Assembly (NCBI GenBank): GCA_902803315.1
Contig: CADCPM010000006.1
Coordinates: forward strand, 1-61,378
Source of the DNA: an uncultured Coriobacteriaceae bacterium
Lineage (GTDB): Bacteria > Actinomycetota > Coriobacteriia > Coriobacteriales > Atopobiaceae
Reading direction: 5' to 3'
DNA length: 61,378 bases
Under the pieces are notes generated by a model. The model ran no database searches and was not told the DNA's origin. It worked only from the letters and a program-made list of their open reading frames with translations. This document shows, piece after piece, positions 41,749 through 49,834 of the stretch. A program made the translations under genes and the position numbers. Positions within the stretch are counted from its first letter, which is position 1. Each line of letters begins with the position of its first letter.

Positions 41749-43263
41749 CTAACGCAGGTTTTCCCACCAACTGGACCAGTCCTCGCCAAGCCCCAGGGCT
41801 TCGATCGCGCCGCTCCAGTCGACCTTTACCTTCGCGCCCAATCCGAGTCCGTATCCCACGGCAAGCTCCCCCTCCGCAGAGGAGGCATCCAGCTTTCCGC
41901 CAAGCTTTGCCCCCGCACCGGCGGCCTTTGCCTCCACGCTCGCATCCACCTTGACGCCCAGCATCGTAAACCCTCCGCTCAGCTCTCCCGTAACCGCATA
42001 GGCTTCGGCACCAAGGCGTGCCTCGACCCCCTGTGTGCCTGCGCTTATCTTTGCTTCGGCTTCTGCCGTAAGCGCCTTGCCTTCTGCCGATGCGTGCAGG
42101 TCGGTCTCGTCGTCGCCCAATGAGATGTTGGTTTGGGACGCGAGCACGCTACCCTCTGCCGCGGCACTCGCCTCCGCACTTGGCGATAACGTCCCGCCAG
42201 ACACAAGGGACGCACCCAACGAGCCGCTAAGGGCACCCACCAACGCCTTGATCTCGGTGTCGCCGGCAAGCAGGCCGTATGACCCCTCCAGCTTTCCCTT
42301 CGCGCCGTAGAGCTCCAGCTCTGCCGTCCCTCCAAACGTGGAAGAGTCTTTGGTCTTGTCCTTCGACTCCTTTGAGCCCTTGCCATAGGGCACGAGGCTG
42401 AGCGCCAGTCCAAGGATTTCGCCGGTCGCGGCACCAGAGATTGGAATGCCCCAAAGCACCGAGGACGCATCCGTCTGCCCCTTGAATGCGGAGGTCTCCT
42501 CCTTTAGATCACCACGAAGGAACTGCCTCACCATGCTTTGGCTACGCGGCAAACCAACATGCGAGCGCTGGTCTTCCTCCATGTTCACGCGCGTACGCAG
42601 CGGCACCACCCAGGAGGTGTCGCCCCATGTCCCCCTTGACGCGAACGAACTCGAGGAGCTCATTGCCTGCCGTAGGTATGAGACCTCTACGCCGCGGTAC
42701 GCTTCGAGAGACTTGCGATCGTACTCGCTTGCCCTCCTTAGAATCATCTTGTTCGCCTGCGCCACGGCCCTCTGACCGTCTATGAGAGCCTGATAGTGCT
42801 CGACTATTGGACCCTCATCGATGGGGTTCCATTCAAACTCCCCGCCATCCGGCATGTTCGAAGACAAAAACTCCCACATGCAGGCATTCGCGCGTCTGAC
42901 CTGCTCCAAGGCGGCATCCATAGCCTGTTGCAGCAGGTGCATCTGCCGAAGCGCTTCCTCCATGCGTCGCTCGGCAACCGCCGTGTCGAGCACCCCAGGA
43001 GACGTCTCGGGCAAGGAGTGCAGCAGGCTCATGTTCTTGCTGTTTGCGGCAGTCAACGAATCATAGAAGGCAAAGTGCGCCGTACCTATTGCCGCCTGCA
43101 TCTGCAACCTCTGCTCGGCGGCACGCACTGCTTTGCCATCCATCATGCTGAAGCTCAGGCCTTGGAGCCTGCTCACTTGGCGCCTGCATCGAGCCTTCTG
43201 CATTCCCAGTTGAGCGTTTTCGGCCTGCAGCAAGGCAACGGCCTGCGTCTTTGCGATTCGCAT
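41749..43263 (-). CDS. Putative LXG-like T7SS substrate with Ala/Gly-rich C-terminal repeats
   Basis: A 504-residue protein with no Sec signal. Residues ~1-200 are predicted helical and Gln/Met-rich, like the N-terminal targeting bundle of LXG or WXG-type substrates. Residues ~255-504 are Ala/Gly/Glu-rich with repeating beta-strand pairs (AELELYGAKGKLEGSYGLL, ASAEGKALTAEAEAKISAG), ending DWSSWWENLR. No known toxin fold or catalytic motif is visible. ATG 43263 follows GGGAGG. The upstream stop codon is five bases before. The locus and order (small partner, substrate, DUF4176) argue for secretion by this T7SS. Whether it is toxic, adhesive or structural is open. Confidence 0.65.
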   Translation of the reverse strand: MRIAKTQAVALLQAENAQLGMQKARCRRQVSRLQGLSFSMMDGKAVRAAEQRLQMQAAIGTAHFAFYDSLTAANSKNMSLLHSLPETSPGVLDTAVAERRMEEALRQMHLLQQAMDAALEQVRRANACMWEFLSSNMPDGGEFEWNPIDEGPIVEHYQALIDGQRAVAQANKMILRRASEYDRKSLEAYRGVEVSYLRQAMSSSSSFASRGTWGDTSWVVPLRTRVNMEEDQRSHVGLPRSQSMVRQFLRGDLKEETSAFKGQTDASSVLWGIPISGAATGEILGLALSLVPYGKGSKESKDKTKDSSTFGGTAELELYGAKGKLEGSYGLLAGDTEIKALVGALSGSLGASLVSGGTLSPSAEASAAAEGSVLASQTNISLGDDETDLHASAEGKALTAEAEAKISAGTQGVEARLGAEAYAVTGELSGGFTMLGVKVDASVEAKAAGAGAKLGGKLDASSAEGELAVGYGLGLGAKVKVDWSGAIEALGLGEDWSSWWENLR

Positions 43264-43268
43264 CCCCC

Positions 43269-43550
43269 TCACCTCCCTAAAAGGGCCTCGGCAGCCTTGG
43301 AGTCAGCCCTGTTGAAGGCGTCTCCCATTCCTCGCACAAGCGCTCCATCGGCGCGCATGACGTCCGCGTAGGACAAAAGTGCCGACGCCAAGAGGGACGC
43401 CATGGTGCCGTCGTGTTCGGCACTGCCGGCAACAGGAGCCACACCGCTCAACGCCATGAGCCTGAGCGAGCAATACTCATCCACCCCCTGTCCAAGCAAT
43501 GCGGCCACAGATTGCAGGGTTGCCCCACTCACCCGTATGGTTGTGCCCAT
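43269..43550 (-). CDS. Small helical T7SS substrate-partner protein
   Basis: A 93-residue protein predicted as two helices, starting TTIRVSGATLQSVAALL and ending with DAFNRADSKAAEALL. Size, the early I-x-V-S pattern and position directly before the LXG-like gene match the DUF3130/TIGR04197-type helical partners that bind LXG domains for export. Assignment is by pattern and context only. Confidence 0.6.
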   Translation of the reverse strand: MGTTIRVSGATLQSVAALLGQGVDEYCSLRLMALSGVAPVAGSAEHDGTMASLLASALLSYADVMRADGALVRGMGDAFNRADSKAAEALLGR

Positions 43551-43555
43551 TCACA

Positions 43556-44503
43556 TCACTTCCTCACGTTCCTATCCACGCAAAACGGCTCGTCCGCCAA
43601 CATAAATATTTGGCCTGGCTTGATCTCGCATGCCTTGGACGGCACGAGGCGATGCCCGTCAACGAACGTTCCGTTGGTCGAGCCAAGATCCATAAGCACG
43701 ATTCTTCGCTCGCCTGCGCATACGCTTGCGTGTCGTCTGCTTATGCGCGGCATGCCGGACAAAGACACCGTGCACCCCCGACCCCTCCCCACCGTCTCGC
43801 TCCTGTTTGTCGCCAACGGCCATGTGAGATCGTGCCTGAGAGGTCGCAACACAAAGCTCACGTTGGACAGGCAAGCGCCTCTGACGCGCAACCTTTCGCC
43901 CGGCCTCGCATCCGCATGTGCCGCAAAGTCCACCACCTCACCATTCGCGCAGTCGCCTTCCCTTGTTGCGCAAAGGAAATCGCGCAGATCGTTAGGAGAG
44001 AAGATCCCCTGCTCCCCCAAAACAAACCTCGCCAGACGATCGCAGAGCTCAATCGCGTTAGGCGAATCGAGTTGCAGCCTCCTCGCGTTACCAAGGCATC
44101 CAAGGACCGAGAGCGGAGAGTTTGCCGATCCGAGTTGAAGTCCGTTCAAGGGCAGGAATGCGAAGTGCAATCGCGCACTCGTGCCAACGAACACGTATCG
44201 CTCGTCAAACAGGACCGAAAGATACGGATGGCCCGCGCTCACGCAAAGGCTTACGGCGCGTTCGAGCTCCTCTACCATTCCCAACAGCATTTCAGAGCTC
44301 ATGCTCTGCACCTTCACAAAACGCCTGAGGCTCATGTAGCCTTCCACGTCATAAGCCAGAGCTCGCGCGGTCCCGTTGCGAGATGCCTCGTAGCTCAGCG
44401 GGAGTAACGGCCCCTCTCGCATCCCTTCCAGCCATCGCACCTGGGCCATGTTAAGCGCCGTGGTCCTTGGCGGCTTGAGCACAAGCTCGCGCATCCTCGT
44501 CAC
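43556..44503 (-). CDS. FHA-domain protein with DUF6382/EssB-like N-terminal region
   Basis: A 315-residue soluble protein. Residues ~1-180 look like the DUF6382 region found before FHA domains (LPLSYEASRNGTARALAYDVEGYMSL, GHPYLSVLFDERYVFV, written as separate parts). It recalls the pseudokinase fold of EssB/YukC, but has no membrane helix. Residues ~215-305 form an FHA domain with GRGRGC, SRRHA and LGSTNGTFVDG, which reads phosphothreonine. It could therefore be recruited by the operon's Ser/Thr kinase. I chose GTG 44503 because GGAG lies seven bases upstream; ATG 44494 is the alternative. Confidence 0.75.
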   Translation of the reverse strand: MTRMRELVLKPPRTTALNMAQVRWLEGMREGPLLPLSYEASRNGTARALAYDVEGYMSLRRFVKVQSMSSEMLLGMVEELERAVSLCVSAGHPYLSVLFDERYVFVGTSARLHFAFLPLNGLQLGSANSPLSVLGCLGNARRLQLDSPNAIELCDRLARFVLGEQGIFSPNDLRDFLCATREGDCANGEVVDFAAHADARPGERLRVRGACLSNVSFVLRPLRHDLTWPLATNRSETVGRGRGCTVSLSGMPRISRRHASVCAGERRIVLMDLGSTNGTFVDGHRLVPSKACEIKPGQIFMLADEPFCVDRNVRK

Positions 44504-44543
44504 CTTGTTTCTCCTCAGTCGAAAACGCACTGGCCGTACCCTC

Positions 44544-44828
44544 CTATACCAATACCAACTCCTGTCCGTCATAAAGGTCGTCCGCGACGACAAGCGACCG
44601 TATGGTCGTTTTTTCATCGAGGAGCGTTCCCGCATGGGGGCCATCCGCAAACATGAGGTCCGCAGCTGCGGATGCCACATACCGGCAGCCCTCGCACGAC
44701 GAGAGCAGGTTTGCCATGAGGTCTGCCGCCTGTCCGGCGAGCAAATCGAAGGACACCCTAAACTCATACGTCTTGCCCGTCGCAGGCAGCACGACGTTCA
44801 GGGTCACCTTGTCCCCCATAAGCCTCAT
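44544..44828 (-). CDS. EsaB/YukD-type ubiquitin-like T7SS protein
   Basis: A 94-residue ubiquitin-fold protein (VTLNVVLPATGKTYEFRVSFDLL at the start, DDLYDGQELVLV at the end). EsaB/YukD proteins are core or regulatory parts of Firmicutes-type T7SS. ATG 44828 overlaps the stop of essC in ATGA, so it is translationally coupled. The central Cys pair (SSCEGC) is unusual. Confidence 0.78.
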   Translation of the reverse strand: MRLMGDKVTLNVVLPATGKTYEFRVSFDLLAGQAADLMANLLSSCEGCRYVASAAADLMFADGPHAGTLLDEKTTIRSLVVADDLYDGQELVLV

Positions 44829-47800
44829 CCCCCCTTCTCCACAAGGCGTACCGCCCTCACGTCACCGCGTAGGGCCAAATAGCCATCGGAACGCGTCGCC
44901 GGATTTCGATATTCCGGGAGCATGCGCGCACAGCTAAGGGACGTCTGCTCGAAAAAGCCGCCACCCACCCAGACGCCACTGGCGTTGACGCTGAGCACAC
45001 GCATCCACTCCTCGTAGACCGACCTCGTTCTCCACGCCTCACTTGCCGCGACCACCAGGGTGCGGCTCCCATTCCTCGCGTTTGTCAGGTAGTCCTCAAG
45101 CTGCATGCGCACGCCCTCGGGAAGAGCATCCATAGTGCGTACGATACTGGTAAACACGATTACGTCCAGCTCAACCGAGTCCTCAGAAAGCAAGCGCGCG
45201 AAGCGCGCAATACCCTCTTCGCTTGTGAGAATCCGCTCGTCATCGGTGCAGCCAAGCACGCGCTGCGGATCGACGAAGCGGAATCTCGACTCCTGAGAAA
45301 AGGAGAGCGTTGCCCACACCCCGCAAAGATAGCGAGCGAGCGCCTCACCGTCGTTTCCAAGCACAAGCAACATCGATGCCTGCGCAACGTCCACGAACAC
45401 CGGCTCGACATCAGACTTCGAATAGCCCACGGGCAGACATGCTCCCGACGGCCCACGCCCCATATGATGCGCGAGCACCTGGGCGGGAATGCGCGGAATG
45501 CGTGTCGCCTGCCACTTCGCTTGTTCGCGCGCGCCCGCACGCATCTTGGCCACCACGTCTTCCTCCGCCTGTTGAGACAAGGCCACGCACGCCCCCTGAA
45601 ACTCATAGAGATGCTTTCCCATGCGCATAAGGCCGCGCCTCGGTTCCCGCGGAACGGACATACCTCCCAGTCCGCCCAGCAAGGAAAGATAGTCAGCGGG
45701 GTCGTTGAGCTGCGTGGCAATCTCGGCACCGCAGTTCGTGCGAAGGCGCATGCGAAGCGTCGAGGGCGTGCTCGCAGTTAGGAGAAAGTGGATTCCGTAG
45801 TGCGGAGCATCGCGCGCGAGCGAGACGAGGCGATCTTCGATTGAGGGGTGGAGCTCGAGCAGCGTCGCGAGGTTGTTGACGCACACCACTATACGAGGTC
45901 CGAACGGATCGTCCGCGTCTCGCGCATGAGCGTCATTCGCGCAGACGGCGCGCCTGCGTGCGAGCTCTGCCTCCAAAAGGTGAAGCAGGTTTTGCAGCCC
46001 CTCGTCATCCTCATTCAACACGATGCCACCTACCTGCGGAAACCCCTCGAATGCGGCAAGCTTGCCAGAGCCGAGGTCCACGCAGTACGCCCACAAGCTG
46101 CGTGCGCTGCGGCACTCCAAAAGCGAGAGCAGCATGGAGCGAAGCATGCCATCCACATCGGAGGCCAAAGAGCCATACAGAATGGCACATCCCACCTCCG
46201 CGAGGTCCAGGTCGTAGCGAAGCTTTTGCTGCCGATAGGGATCGTCTATCTCTCCCACCACGCATGAGAGCGCCCCTTCCGCTGGCTCCGGATAGCGTTG
46301 CCTCAAATCCGCAAGCGTAATCGACGCGTCCAAGGGGTCGAGCCAAAGCCTTGCCGCCTGCTTTCCCTGGGTACTTGCCACGCGTTCGATCTGCGCCAAA
46401 ACGGCGTTGGCCTGAGACTCCGTCCTATTTGGCCGACGCTCCTGTGGACGGAGGCTTGCCACAGGATTTCCCTCTGCGTCCAAAAGCTCCACCATGCGTT
46501 CGCGATGCGGCTCAAACCGCTCCTTCGGTATGTATGAAGACCCTGCGTACGCCGCCTGTCCGCTTCCCGATGACTCGCTATAGCCCACGAGCATGCAGTA
46601 TTGACCGGGACGGTCAAGGGCAGCTGCGGCATCCGTGCGCACGACCTCACGCGAGTCCGCGGCGTCAGAGACCTTAAGCGCGATCTTGAGCCTGGCGTTC
46701 GACCATATCTGGTCGTCCACCACGCCAGACGGCTTTTGCGTGGCCAGTATGAGGTGCACGCCAAGAGAACGACCGATGCGCGCGGCAGAAACGAGCTCCT
46801 CCATGAAGTCCGGCTCCTGCTGCTTGAGCTCCGCGAACTCGTCCGCTACCACAAAGAGGTGCGGCATGGGCTCCAACACCTGCCCTTGCCTGTACAACGA
46901 GAGGTACTTGTGGATGTCCATAGTCGCCTCACCAGTTCGCTCCCGCGCCCTGTTGAGCCTATCTTGGCGGCGCTTGAGCTCGCTTCTGAGCGATACCAGC
47001 GATCGATGGATGCCATTGCCGCCCAGGTTCGTAATGGAGCCCGCAAGATGGGGAAGACGATGATGTCCGTTTTCGAACGCGCCTGCCAGTCCCCCGCCCT
47101 TGTAGTCGATGAGCACGAACGCGACTTCGTCGGGAGCAAAGTTGACGGCCAGGGAGAGTACGAGCGTGATGATGAATTCCGACTTGCCCGACCCAGTGGT
47201 ACCCGCAATGAGCCCATGAGGACCGTGTTCCTCCTCGTGGAGGTTGAGGCAGGCGGTCTCGCCCCTCTCATCCACCCCAACAGGCACCATGAGCGAGCGC
47301 GACGAGTCGTTTTGGACCCAGCGCTGCCCAATGTTGAGGTGTGCCACGCTTCCCACCTCGTACAGCGAGAGGAAGTCCAATGACTCGGGCATCGCAGCCT
47401 GGCCTTCGGGTGCGTCCAGACGCACGCGCGCCATACCGCGTGCGAACGCATCCGCCTCATTAAGCGACACCATGATGTCCGGCTCGAAGACGCGAAGCGT
47501 GCCCAGCACGTCGCGTCGCTCGAACATGCGCGCATGCCCGCCTTGAGCATTCTCACCCGTCTCGCCCAAGCCCACACCCTCGAAGGCATTTCCGTCCGAC
47601 GTGAGGTCTATGAGGTAGGTACATTCGCGGGGAAGCTCGTTGAGGCTCGAACCCATGAAGACGAGCGAGAAACCCGCATTGGATTTCAGCTGCTCCAGCC
47701 TACGCAGCACCAACGAACGCTTCGCGAGCATGGCATTGGCGCATACAACGACGTAATACGTCCCATAGTCTCCCACCGCCTGCACCTGTTTACCCATGCG

Positions 47801-49417
47801 GCGGTCAAGCTCTTCTCCCAGAAGGCGGTCGCATGCGGCCATGCCCTGCGGCGTGAGCGCTATGAGCCTTCGGCCGAGCAAGCAGCTGTGAAGGTGTCTG
47901 AGCGAGGTGAGGAAGCTCCATTGATCGCGCTCGCACTCCTTAGCGATAAGGACCACCTTCACGTCCCTGTAGCTATAGAGCGAGCAAACCTGTACGAGCA
48001 AGCCTCGAACGAACTCCCAGAGCAGCGTCCGAGGACCCCAGACACCCGCAATGTAGTCACGCACCGGATTGAACGCCAACGGAACGTCCCTCAGCTGCGG
48101 CGGGCGCTTTGCGAGTGCCGACACCCGGTCCATCATGGGGTCATCCGAAAGCGAGAAGCGCTGCTTTGGCCAGCTGACGTCCGCCTCAAGGGCAGCGTCG
48201 CCTAAGCCCACACGCAGTTCCATGAAGTCGTCGTGATCGCATGTGCGGCTCATCAGCGAGGGCGAGCGTCGATCGGCGCGCTCCAACAGCGTATGGATGG
48301 GTTGCCTGACCTCATTGAGTACGCTCGCCTGGCGCTGCGCCTCGGCATGCAGGGCGTTCTCTATGGCATCCAAATACGAGACGTAGAGGGTGGCCCGATG
48401 GGTCTCCTCGGCCCTCTTGCGCCGCCTGCCATAGGCTCTGGCAACGAGCGGCCACACAAGCGAGGCTCCCACCATCGCCACAGCCATAGACAGCGTGGGC
48501 GCCACCGACAGGGCGCTGGAACCGCCAAGCATGCTCGAGACCGAGGTGGCCACCATGCACGTCGACGCCATGCCCATGAAGAGCGAGGGTCCCAGCTGCA
48601 TAAGCATCGGCTGCTCGTCCTCATCCTTCCTTGCCGGCGGCGCGTCAACCGCCATCGCAAGCGGATGGACGGACTTTGACAGCTGCGGCGCAGGATAGAA
48701 AGGCATCGGCTGGGCCTCATCAAAGACCAGGTCTGCGCCCTCCGGATCCCTGTGGGATCGTCGAACGAGACGTGCGCCCGAAACGCTTCCCAAACGCATT
48801 CCCTTGGGCTGATTGAGCACCATGAAGCCCGCGCCTGCCGTAAACGTAAGATCGAGTATCTGCACCACATCCCCAGGGCGCAACGCGCGAGGCTGGAATG
48901 CGCTCAGCCCACGGCCATTCACATACGTCCCGTTACCGCTTCGCAGGTCCTCAATCTGCATACGCCCCTCCCGCACCACAACCCTGGCATGGGTCGCCGA
49001 GACGAATTCGTTCGCATAGCACAGCTCGCAGCTTGCCATCCGTCCGATGCAAAACTCAACGTCTTCCGAAAAGGAAACCATCACGTAGCTGCCGTAGCCC
49101 ATAGGCACAGGCCGTACGAACAAGCCGAGCGTCTCTTTGGCTCCCGTGCGAAGGCGTACGAGCGAGGGGGGATCAATTCGCAGCGTGGCCAGATCCCCTC
49201 CCCCGGGCATCTCCTGCGCATCCGCGGCGCACAGACATGTCTCGCCAGCAGGGCGAACGACCACGGAGCCAGATTCGAGCTCGAGCGAGGCCACGGCATC
49301 GTTGAGCCCGTCGCCCTCGTCCATGCAAAGCCAAAGCAAGGACTGTACCTTTGCGTCAAACAGGAAGGTGCGCTGCGCCTTTCCGTTGGTAAGCGTTGCA
49401 AGCAATCGCATGTCCAT
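44825..49417 (-). CDS. essC: EssC/YukB-type FHA-FtsK/SpoIIIE ATPase, T7SS motor
   Basis: A ~1530-residue membrane ATPase, the motor of a type VII secretion system. It has an N-terminal beta domain and an FHA domain (about residues 120-175: CIGRMASCELCY, SATHARV, NGTYVNG). Two transmembrane helices follow (about 275-330), then three FtsK-like ATPase domains. Domain 1 has an intact Walker A GTTGSGKSE near residue 737 and Walker B LFVVADEF. Domain 2 (LYGSLASDVDGM) and domain 3 (VLGNDGEALARY) lack the Lys of Walker A and are degenerate, as is common in this family. The N-terminal FHA layout and length match Firmicutes EssC rather than mycobacterial EccC. Start 49417 is provisional; 49474 and 49411 are possible. 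WXG100 lies upstream. Confidence 0.9.
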   Translation of the reverse strand: MDMRLLATLTNGKAQRTFLFDAKVQSLLWLCMDEGDGLNDAVASLELESGSVVVRPAGETCLCAADAQEMPGGGDLATLRIDPPSLVRLRTGAKETLGLFVRPVPMGYGSYVMVSFSEDVEFCIGRMASCELCYANEFVSATHARVVVREGRMQIEDLRSGNGTYVNGRGLSAFQPRALRPGDVVQILDLTFTAGAGFMVLNQPKGMRLGSVSGARLVRRSHRDPEGADLVFDEAQPMPFYPAPQLSKSVHPLAMAVDAPPARKDEDEQPMLMQLGPSLFMGMASTCMVATSVSSMLGGSSALSVAPTLSMAVAMVGASLVWPLVARAYGRRRKRAEETHRATLYVSYLDAIENALHAEAQRQASVLNEVRQPIHTLLERADRRSPSLMSRTCDHDDFMELRVGLGDAALEADVSWPKQRFSLSDDPMMDRVSALAKRPPQLRDVPLAFNPVRDYIAGVWGPRTLLWEFVRGLLVQVCSLYSYRDVKVVLIAKECERDQWSFLTSLRHLHSCLLGRRLIALTPQGMAACDRLLGEELDRRMGKQVQAVGDYGTYYVVVCANAMLAKRSLVLRRLEQLKSNAGFSLVFMGSSLNELPRECTYLIDLTSDGNAFEGVGLGETGENAQGGHARMFERRDVLGTLRVFEPDIMVSLNEADAFARGMARVRLDAPEGQAAMPESLDFLSLYEVGSVAHLNIGQRWVQNDSSRSLMVPVGVDERGETACLNLHEEEHGPHGLIAGTTGSGKSEFIITLVLSLAVNFAPDEVAFVLIDYKGGGLAGAFENGHHRLPHLAGSITNLGGNGIHRSLVSLRSELKRRQDRLNRARERTGEATMDIHKYLSLYRQGQVLEPMPHLFVVADEFAELKQQEPDFMEELVSAARIGRSLGVHLILATQKPSGVVDDQIWSNARLKIALKVSDAADSREVVRTDAAAALDRPGQYCMLVGYSESSGSGQAAYAGSSYIPKERFEPHRERMVELLDAEGNPVASLRPQERRPNRTESQANAVLAQIERVASTQGKQAARLWLDPLDASITLADLRQRYPEPAEGALSCVVGEIDDPYRQQKLRYDLDLAEVGCAILYGSLASDVDGMLRSMLLSLLECRSARSLWAYCVDLGSGKLAAFEGFPQVGGIVLNEDDEGLQNLLHLLEAELARRRAVCANDAHARDADDPFGPRIVVCVNNLATLLELHPSIEDRLVSLARDAPHYGIHFLLTASTPSTLRMRLRTNCGAEIATQLNDPADYLSLLGGLGGMSVPREPRRGLMRMGKHLYEFQGACVALSQQAEEDVVAKMRAGAREQAKWQATRIPRIPAQVLAHHMGRGPSGACLPVGYSKSDVEPVFVDVAQASMLLVLGNDGEALARYLCGVWATLSFSQESRFRFVDPQRVLGCTDDERILTSEEGIARFARLLSEDSVELDVIVFTSIVRTMDALPEGVRMQLEDYLTNARNGSRTLVVAASEAWRTRSVYEEWMRVLSVNASGVWVGGGFFEQTSLSCARMLPEYRNPATRSDGYLALRGDVRAVRLVEKGG

Positions 49418-49480
49418 AAGATCCGCCCCCTGCCCGCAGGCCAGATGCCACGCCTGGCCTGCGGATAAGCCCAAATGCGC

Positions 49481-49771
49481 CTAGTGCAGCCCCGCCGCTA
49501 TACGCGCGTCCGTTTCCTCCAATGTGAGTGCCGTGTTGTCCAAGGCACGGGCGATCTCGTCTATAAGACCCCTCGCCCTCACGAAACCGGGACGCAGCTC
49601 CTGGAATCTTGAGGCGTAGGCACGGCTGGACTCCCCTTCCCACTCCCCCTGCAGCCGATTCAGGAGGACATCCATCTTGTTGATGACGTCCTGGACGTTC
49701 TCTGCTTCCACGCGGTATTCGTTCGCGCGCGAGCGCATTTGGTCGGGCGTGATCCTAATCTGTCCTGCCAT
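49481..49771 (-). CDS. WXG100-family protein
   Basis: A 96-residue helical hairpin protein with the turn motif GEWEGESS (WxG) at about residue 43. It is an EsxA-like secreted substrate or structural component of the T7SS. The C-terminal TLEETDARIAAGL fits the YxxxD/E-type export signal only loosely. AAAGGAG precedes ATG 49771. It is encoded immediately before essC. Confidence 0.92.
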   Translation of the reverse strand: MAGQIRITPDQMRSRANEYRVEAENVQDVINKMDVLLNRLQGEWEGESSRAYASRFQELRPGFVRARGLIDEIARALDNTALTLEETDARIAAGLH

Positions 49772-49791
49772 GTGCTTCTCCTTTCCTTGCG

Positions 49792-49819
49792 TGCGGGTGC
49801 GCCCCCATGCGCATCCGCA
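49792..49819 (-). other. Intra-operon hairpin before the WXG100 gene
   Basis: Eleven-base arms (49792-49802, 49809-49819) pair with one mismatch in the 63-base gap between the Ig-repeat gene and the WXG100 gene. It could be a processing site or 5' stabiliser letting the small secreted protein be made at higher level. Confidence 0.45.
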
Positions 49820-49834
49820 GAAACACCTTTTGGC

